From Thermohalobaculum sp039030915 (GTDB lineage: Bacteria > Pseudomonadota > Alphaproteobacteria > Rhodobacterales > Rhodobacteraceae), in the NCBI GenBank assembly GCA_039030915.1, contig JBCCDG010000148.1:1-10316 (forward strand): 10,316 nucleotides of DNA, written 5' to 3'. Shown in pieces: positions 6,474 to 10,316 of this stretch. The position numbers and the translations under genes were made by a program. Every line of letters begins with the position of its first letter. The stretch's first letter is position 1. Below the pieces are notes generated by a model, which saw nothing but the letters and a program-made list of their open reading frames with translations, had not been told where the DNA came from and ran no database searches.

Positions 6474-7238
6474 TCAGAGCCCGCGAAACCCCGCGAGCCA
6501 GCCCAGACTGTCTTCCGTGGGACCCACCGGCCGATACTCCGCGCCCACGGGACGGTCCCAGCCGAGCGCAGCGAGGCGGCCGAGCACATGGGCATAGTCG
6601 AGTTCCCCGCGGTCGGGCGGGCCGCGATCGGGGACCGAGGCGATTTGCACATGGCCCGTCAGCGGCAGCAGCCGCTCGAGCCTGCGCGAGACGTCGCCCT
6701 CCATGATCTGCAGGTGATAGCAGTCCACCATCAGCTTGACGTTGGGCAGCGCCAGCGCGTGCAGGAGCGCCGCACCTTGAGCCGAGGTCGACAGGAAATA
6801 GCCCGGCGCATCGTAGTGGTTGAGCGGCTCGATCAGGATCGTGACGCCTTCGGGCGCCGACCTCGAGGCGTAGGCGAGATTGGCAGCAAACGCCTCCTCC
6901 GCCCGCGGCCCGCCGGAGAAACCCGCCATGACATGCACCGAACCGGAACCCGTCGCAGCCGCGTAGGCCAGCGCCTCGTCGATGGCGGCCCTTGCCTCCG
7001 CCTCGCGCCCGGGCAGCGCCGCAAGCCCGTTCTCGCCCGCCGCCACATCGCCCCGCCGGGTGTTGAGGCCGAGAAGCGGCAGGCCGGTTTCCTCAAGCGC
7101 GGCGTTCAACGCCTCGGGCGGCGTCTCATAGGGCCAGTGTACCTCCACGGCATCGAACCCCGCCGCGGCCGCCGCCCGCACCGCATCGGGCAGCGGCCGG
7201 TCGGCCCAGAGGAACCCCAGATTGGCCGAGAAGCGCAT
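6474..7238 (-). CDS. otnI: 2-oxo-tetronate isomerase / hydroxypyruvate isomerase family
   Basis: A 254-residue sugar-isomerase-type TIM barrel of the Hyi/OtnI family. OtnI converts 2-oxo-tetronate to 3-oxo-tetronate, the substrate of OtnK; a hydroxypyruvate isomerase activity is the alternative name for the family. Seen: MRFSANLGFLW at the N-terminus, and metal-binding residues with family spacing, namely Glu137 (IEPLNHYDAPGYFL), Asp172 with His175 (DCYHLQIMEGD), Gln198 (HVQIASVPDRGPPDRGE) and Glu234 (GAEYRP). I chose the ATG at 7238, whose first base is also the last base of the otnC stop (TGATG). A TTG at 7250 in the same frame would add only four residues and lies inside otnC. The direct link with otnC and otnK makes the OtnI role more likely than plain hydroxypyruvate isomerase. 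Confidence 0.9.
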   Translation of the reverse strand: MRFSANLGFLWADRPLPDAVRAAAAAGFDAVEVHWPYETPPEALNAALEETGLPLLGLNTRRGDVAAGENGLAALPGREAEARAAIDEALAYAAATGSGSVHVMAGFSGGPRAEEAFAANLAYASRSAPEGVTILIEPLNHYDAPGYFLSTSAQGAALLHALALPNVKLMVDCYHLQIMEGDVSRRLERLLPLTGHVQIASVPDRGPPDRGELDYAHVLGRLAALGWDRPVGAEYRPVGPTEDSLGWLAGFRGL

Positions 7239-7888
7239 CAATCGTCCCAATCGACGTTGAATCGCTTCACCAGCCCCTGCACTTCCTCAGCCGTCAGCAT
7301 CCGGGGGCCGAGACCATGGGTCAGGAGCGCGAGGCGTGCGGTCTCCTCCAGCTCCTCGATCCCGTTGCAGGCGGCCTCCACATCCGCGGCCGAGACGACC
7401 GGCCCGTGATTGGCCAGCATCACTGCCGCGCGCCTGCCGTCGAGCGCGCGCACAGCCTCCCCCATCGCCTCGTCGCCCGGCATGAAGAAGGGCAGGAGCT
7501 TCACCCGGCCGAGCCGCATGATCGCGTATGGCGTGAGCGGGGGGAGGAAGTTTTCGGGGTCCACATCCGGCAGCATCGAGAGCGCGACCGAGTAGGTCGA
7601 ATGCAGATGTACCACCGCGCCGGCCGCTGCGCGCGTGTCGTAGAACGCGGTGTGGAGCGGCATTTCCTTCGTCGGCGGGTCCCCCCCGATCTGCCGACCC
7701 CCGGCGTCGAACCGGCTGAGCGTGGCTGGATCGAGGCTGCCGAAGCTCGTCCCCGTGGGCGAAACCAGAAGCCCGCCATCCGGTGTCCGGGCCGAGATAT
7801 TCCCGGTCGACCCACCGGTCAGTCCGCGGTCGAAGAGCGATTTCGAGAGCGTGCATAGGCGCTCTCTCAGGCGGGCCTCGGCGCTCAT
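7238..7888 (-). CDS. otnC: 3-oxo-tetronate 4-phosphate decarboxylase (class II aldolase family)
   Basis: A 216-residue class II aldolase/adducin-fold protein. OtnC decarboxylates 3-oxo-tetronate 4-phosphate to dihydroxyacetone phosphate and CO2. Seen: the phosphate-binding GLTGGSTGNIS (22-32) and SPTGTSFG (43-50), the likely catalytic acid Glu75 in TKEMPLHTAFY, and zinc ligands His94 and His96 (HLHS) with His161 (ANHGP). The length is usual for the family. The ATG overlaps the otnK stop by four bases (ATGA read on the minus strand), and its own stop overlaps the otnI start by one, so the three genes form a translationally coupled unit. L-fuculose-phosphate aldolase-like enzymes share the fold, but the pairing with OtnK and OtnI favours the decarboxylase. 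Confidence 0.92.
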   Translation of the reverse strand: MSAEARLRERLCTLSKSLFDRGLTGGSTGNISARTPDGGLLVSPTGTSFGSLDPATLSRFDAGGRQIGGDPPTKEMPLHTAFYDTRAAAGAVVHLHSTYSVALSMLPDVDPENFLPPLTPYAIMRLGRVKLLPFFMPGDEAMGEAVRALDGRRAAVMLANHGPVVSAADVEAACNGIEELEETARLALLTHGLGPRMLTAEEVQGLVKRFNVDWDD

Positions 7889-9153
7889 GGCTCAAGCACC
7901 CCGAGTGCGTCGGCGAAGAAGGTCTCGGCGCCGAAATTGCCGGATTTGAGCGTGATCGCGATCTCCGCCCCACCGCTTTTGGCGAAACACCAGGGCACGC
8001 CGGGCGCGATCTCCGCCCCGATATCGAGGCTCGTGATGCCGAGTGCCTTGGTCACGGCGCCCGATGTCTCGCCACCCGCGACGACGAAACGGCGGCGGCC
8101 GCTGTCGCGCGCGGCGATGGCGATGGTGGCGAGGGCTTCCTCGACGATGCTGCCCGCGCGGGCAGCTCCCAGCCGTTCCTGCGCCTGTCTGACGGCGTCG
8201 GGTTCGGCAGTGGCATAGAGTATGGGCACGGCATCCCCCCGTTGCGCCGAAAGCCAGTCGAGCGCGCGCCCGGGCCCCTCCTCAGCCAGGACCAGCGGAT
8301 CGAGGCGGAGCCCCGGCCCTTGTCCTTCGAACGCACCGACCTGGCGGTTGGTCATGGCCGAGCAGCTGCCCGAGAGGACGATGGCGCCGGGGCCTATACC
8401 GGCGGTTCGGGGCGCGGAACTGTCAGTGTTCAGCAGCCCGTCCGCCTGCCAGAGCGCAGGCAGCGGCATGGCGACGGCGCTGCCTCCGGTCATCAGCGTC
8501 ATGTCGCGACAAGCCTCTGCGATCACGTGCAAATCCTCGTCAGCGACCGCATCGACGACGACATGCGCCACGCCCTCCTTTGCAAGGCTTTCCAGGCGTT
8601 CCCTGAGTGCTGTCGCCCCACGCGCGACCGTCAGCCGATCGGCGAGACCCACGGGCCGCGTCACCTGTGGTGCGAGGAGCCGCATCAGATTCGAGTCGCG
8701 CATCGGCGTCAGCGGATGGTCCTTCATCGGGCTCTCGGCGAGCGGCTGCAGCCCGACAAACAGATTGCCCATGAAGATCGCGCGCCCGTTCTCGGGAAAG
8801 GCCGGGCAGTAGATCGTCTGCCGAGCCCCCAGATCCGCCATCAGCGCCTCTGCCACCGGCCCGATATTGCCCTCTGGCGTCGAATCGAAAGTCGAGCAGT
8901 ACTTCCAGAAGAAGCGCCGCGCCCCGGCGGCCCGCAGCCAGGCGAGCGCTGCACGCGTCTCCGTCACGGCCTCGCCGACGGGTGCCGTGCGCGATTTGAG
9001 GGCGATCACCTCGATCGGGGCCGAACCGTCCTCCGCCAACCCCTCGGGCACACCGATCCGGAGTGAGACGCGCACGCCCGACCGCGCGAGCAGCCCCGCA
9101 AGATCAGTGGCACCCGTAAAATCATCGGCGATACAGCCGAGAAGCGTCGTCAT
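7885..9153 (-). CDS. otnK: 3-oxo-tetronate kinase (four-carbon acid sugar kinase)
   Basis: A 422-residue kinase of the DUF1537/four-carbon acid sugar kinase family that phosphorylates 3-oxo-tetronate at the 4-hydroxyl with ATP. Seen: the N-terminal substrate-domain motif IADDFTGATDLAGLLA (residues 8-23), KYCSTFDSTPEGNIGP (likely acid-sugar site), YCPAFPENGR, a middle LTVARG region, LSGSCSAMTNRQV opening the nucleotide-binding domain, and GGETSGAV at 360-367 as the ATP-site glycine motif. Length is normal and nothing is missing. I chose the ATG at 9153, which directly gives MTTLLGCIADDFTG and has GAGGG just upstream. A TTG at 9168 would add five residues of no family resemblance. It is the first gene of the otnK-otnC-otnI run. 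A palindrome covers the ribosome site (see 9154-9191), a possible control point. Confidence 0.93.
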   Translation of the reverse strand: MTTLLGCIADDFTGATDLAGLLARSGVRVSLRIGVPEGLAEDGSAPIEVIALKSRTAPVGEAVTETRAALAWLRAAGARRFFWKYCSTFDSTPEGNIGPVAEALMADLGARQTIYCPAFPENGRAIFMGNLFVGLQPLAESPMKDHPLTPMRDSNLMRLLAPQVTRPVGLADRLTVARGATALRERLESLAKEGVAHVVVDAVADEDLHVIAEACRDMTLMTGGSAVAMPLPALWQADGLLNTDSSAPRTAGIGPGAIVLSGSCSAMTNRQVGAFEGQGPGLRLDPLVLAEEGPGRALDWLSAQRGDAVPILYATAEPDAVRQAQERLGAARAGSIVEEALATIAIAARDSGRRRFVVAGGETSGAVTKALGITSLDIGAEIAPGVPWCFAKSGGAEIAITLKSGNFGAETFFADALGVLEP

Positions 9154-9191
9154 CGAGGGCCCTCGCAAAACGGCGCCGACGCTCGGCGCCG
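9154..9191. promoter_or_regulatory. Nested palindromes upstream of otnK (possible operator or 5' hairpin)
   Basis: Directly before the otnK ATG is a perfect 12-base palindrome, CGAGGGCCCTCG (9154-9165), which includes the ribosome site. Five bases further is CGGCGCCG (9171-9178), ACGCT, CGGCGCCG (9184-9191): two identical arms, each itself a palindrome. Symmetry at a promoter-proximal place fits a repressor site or an RNA hairpin that hides the ribosome site. In GC-rich DNA some of this can arise by chance, so the role is inference. Confidence 0.4.
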
Positions 9192-9353
9192 CGCTGCATC
9201 TCTCTCCGACAATTGCCGGCGCATGTCCATCGAAGGGCTGATCCTGGAGGCGGTCGCAGCGCCGCGACGATCCGTAACGGATTTGCGATGGGTAGTGCGC
9301 GAACGACGTGGTAGAGTAGAGTCGATACCGTTCAAGCTTGGGCCCGAGATACG
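9192..9353. other. Remainder of divergent region otnK / lipoprotein
   Basis: Promoters for otnK (minus strand) and for the lipoprotein gene (plus strand) are expected here because the genes point away from each other. I could not find a -35/-10 pair with correct spacing on the plus strand and see no small gene. Confidence 0.4.
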
Positions 9354-9893
9354 ATGATCACATTGAAGACGCCGACGATCCTGGCCGCGGCCGCGCTCCT
9401 GACGCTCGCCGCCTGTACCGAGCCGACGCGCTATGCGCCTGCGGTCGAGCGAGACGGCTATGCGGACAAGCCGGTGGAGACGAACCGGTATCAAGTGAGC
9501 TTCTCCGGGAACACGCGCACATCACGTGACACGGTCGAGACCTATCTTCTGTTCCGTGCGGCTGAGGTGACGCTGGCAGCGGGCAAGGATTGGTTCAAAG
9601 TTGCGACGCAGGACACGGAGGCCGAGACGCGCTTCCGCTCGTTCTCGACAGGTTTTGGGCGGACCGGGTTCGGGCCGTTCTTCTTCCGCTCAGGTTTCCG
9701 CCACGGCTTCTTCGGCGGCTTCGGCTCCGTAAGCACGCGGCCGATCACGCGCTACGAGGCCTTTGCGAACATCCTAGTATTCGATGGCGCCAAGCCTGCG
9801 GACGATCCCGCGGCCTATGACGCGCGCTCGGTTGTCGAGACGCTGGGCCCGGAAATCATCCGCCCCGAACCGGTCGTCGCGGCCGGCGGCTGA
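9354..9893 (+). CDS. CC0125/CC1285-type family lipoprotein
   Basis: A 179-residue predicted lipoprotein. Seen: Lys5, then a hydrophobic stretch (about 8-20) ending in the lipobox LAAC with Cys21, so the mature protein should be lipid-anchored on the periplasmic side of the inner or outer membrane. The body carries NRYQVSFSGNTRTSRDTVETYLLFRAAEVT split over residues 44-73, then KDWFKV, matching my memory of the alphaproteobacterial CC0125/CC1285 lipoprotein family. A stretch rich in Phe, Gly and Arg (94-124) sits in the middle, followed by RYEAFANILVF, which fits the conserved C-terminal part. Function is unknown. The ribosome site is weak (a GAG about seven bases before the ATG), but no other start gives the signal peptide. 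It is divergent from otnK and probably unrelated to sugar-acid breakdown. Confidence 0.8.
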   Translation: MITLKTPTILAAAALLTLAACTEPTRYAPAVERDGYADKPVETNRYQVSFSGNTRTSRDTVETYLLFRAAEVTLAAGKDWFKVATQDTEAETRFRSFSTGFGRTGFGPFFFRSGFRHGFFGGFGSVSTRPITRYEAFANILVFDGAKPADDPAAYDARSVVETLGPEIIRPEPVVAAGG

Positions 9894-10113
9894 CCCGCCA
9901 CTGCGATCGCCGACGCGGTTGCCTGTGGCTGAAGCGGGATACCGCAGCGGGGTGGCGACCGGTCCGCCCGGCCTCCGCGCGGTTGGAGAACGAGGGGCTT
10001 GGCGGATCGGCTGGTATATTGTCATCGACACTTGGGCTCCGAGCCCGCCCACGTCAGGCTACTGCCACAACTCCTAACATCCAGCGAACGCTTCTAGATG
10101 TTCAGTCCCGGAG
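9894..10113. other. Region without recognisable gene
   Basis: These 220 bases lie between the lipoprotein stop and the insertion-sequence end. Small hairpins exist: GGGCT (10034-10038) with AGCCC (10042-10046), and AACATC (10076-10081) with GATGTT (10097-10102) enclosing AGCG-AA-CGCT. Short open frames cross it on both strands, but none resembles a known protein or has a ribosome site. It may hold the lipoprotein terminator or decayed sequence next to the mobile element. Confidence 0.5.
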
Positions 10114-10316
10114 TGTGATGGTTTAACTTTGTGCCGTCATGCTAAGGAGGCTCTATGGGCCAGGTACTGCACGGAAGCGCCGCGGTGAGGCATTGAGCCG
10201 CCATCGGTCCTGTTGGTCTGGGGCCAATGCCGAACGCACGCCGTCCGAGCGGCGATACAGCGATCGACGGCTTCGACCGCGGCGCTGAGCCGGAAGTACG
10301 GGGTGAACCCGAAGAC
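10114..10316 (+). mobile_element. Left end of an insertion sequence, IS481-like (partial)
   Basis: The sequence TGTGATGGTTTAACTTTGTG, starting at 10114, followed by CCGTCA, looks like the terminal inverted repeat that precedes MGQV-type IS481-family transposase genes. A ribosome site and a transposase-like N-terminus follow at once. The element continues past the right edge, so the other end and any target duplication cannot be seen. The exact boundary is an estimate. Confidence 0.6.
10155..10316 (+). pseudogene. Transposase N-terminus, IS481-like, interrupted
   Basis: An ATG at 10155, after AAGGAGG (10144-10150), reads MGQVLHGSAAVRH and then hits TGA at 10194-10196. The next expected part of such a transposase reappears from 10234 in another frame as THAVRAAIQRS and then KYGVNPKT, a helix-turn-helix region, and stays open to the window end. 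About 52 bases (10182-10233) that I cannot match separate the two parts, so the gene looks broken by a small insertion or rearrangement plus a frame change. Only the first 50 or so codons are in the window. A working start for the second frame (for example TTG at 10213) cannot be excluded, so it might still make a shortened protein. Confidence 0.6.

Noticed and set aside
7239..7250. TTG start for otnI at 7250
   Set aside because: The ATG at 7238 overlaps the otnC stop by one base, the same coupling style as elsewhere in the window, and starts exactly at the conserved MRFSANLG.
6234..7409. A 391-codon open frame on the plus strand
   Set aside because: It is antisense to otnI and part of otnC, crosses the palindromic intergenic element, and resembles nothing.
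7783..9066. A 427-codon open frame on the plus strand
   Set aside because: It is a mirror of otnK, with low-complexity Arg/Gly/Ala/Asp composition and no motif, and it is not coding by context.
9154..9168. TTG start for otnK at 9168
   Set aside because: It would add five residues with no family counterpart and leave the ribosome site inside the gene. The ATG at 9153 is better.
9283..9317. Sigma-70 type promoter before the lipoprotein gene (TTGCGA and TAGAGT)
   Set aside because: The spacing is about 23 bases and the second box is poor, so it cannot be supported.

Overview
The window is GC-rich and gene-dense, with short intergenic gaps and overlapping start and stop codons. It looks like a piece of an alphaproteobacterial chromosome or large plasmid. 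The best guess is the Rhodobacterales/Roseobacter area, but the genus cannot be fixed from this sequence. The basis is the protein families present: choline-sulfatase-like enzyme, BKACE, OtnK/OtnC/OtnI, uronate-dehydrogenase-like protein and CC0125/CC1285-type lipoprotein. Palindromic intergenic elements of a type common in alphaproteobacteria also fit. No rRNA, tRNA, CRISPR array, transporter or transcription regulator is visible.

Left block (1-5247, mostly plus strand). A choline-sulfatase-like enzyme, cut by the left window edge, overlaps a short-chain dehydrogenase (SDR1) by four bases. A small DUF1203 gene then sits on the opposite strand. A second plus-strand run follows: a beta-keto acid cleavage enzyme (BKACE), a second SDR starting on the base after its stop, and a 3-hydroxyacyl-CoA-dehydrogenase-like protein overlapping SDR2 by one base. 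A likely common logic is removal of sulfate, oxidation of a hydroxyl to a 3-keto acid, and cleavage of the keto acid with acetyl-CoA. The BKACE plus hydroxyacid dehydrogenase pair resembles the enzyme pair used for carnitine breakdown. A choline-sulfatase neighbour fits a quaternary-ammonium or osmolyte theme. The real substrate is not proven by the sequence.

Right block (5405-9153, minus strand). Reading in the direction of transcription, OtnK (3-oxo-tetronate kinase), OtnC (decarboxylating aldolase-type enzyme) and OtnI (2-oxo-tetronate isomerase) overlap one another. After a 226-base gap comes an extended SDR resembling uronate dehydrogenase. OtnI, OtnK and OtnC convert 2-oxo-tetronate to dihydroxyacetone phosphate plus CO2. 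The usual first enzyme, a tetronate dehydrogenase, is not obvious, and the uronate-dehydrogenase-like protein is a candidate for that role. The two blocks converge on 5248-5404. The uronate-dehydrogenase-like gene is flanked on both sides by paired hairpin elements of the same general design.

Right edge (9154-10316). A 200-base divergent region holds nested palindromes just upstream of otnK. A small lipoprotein gene of the CC0125/CC1285 type follows, then about 220 bases with no recognisable gene. Last comes the left end of an insertion sequence whose transposase N-terminus (IS481-like, beginning MGQVLHG) is broken by a stop and a frame change before the window ends.
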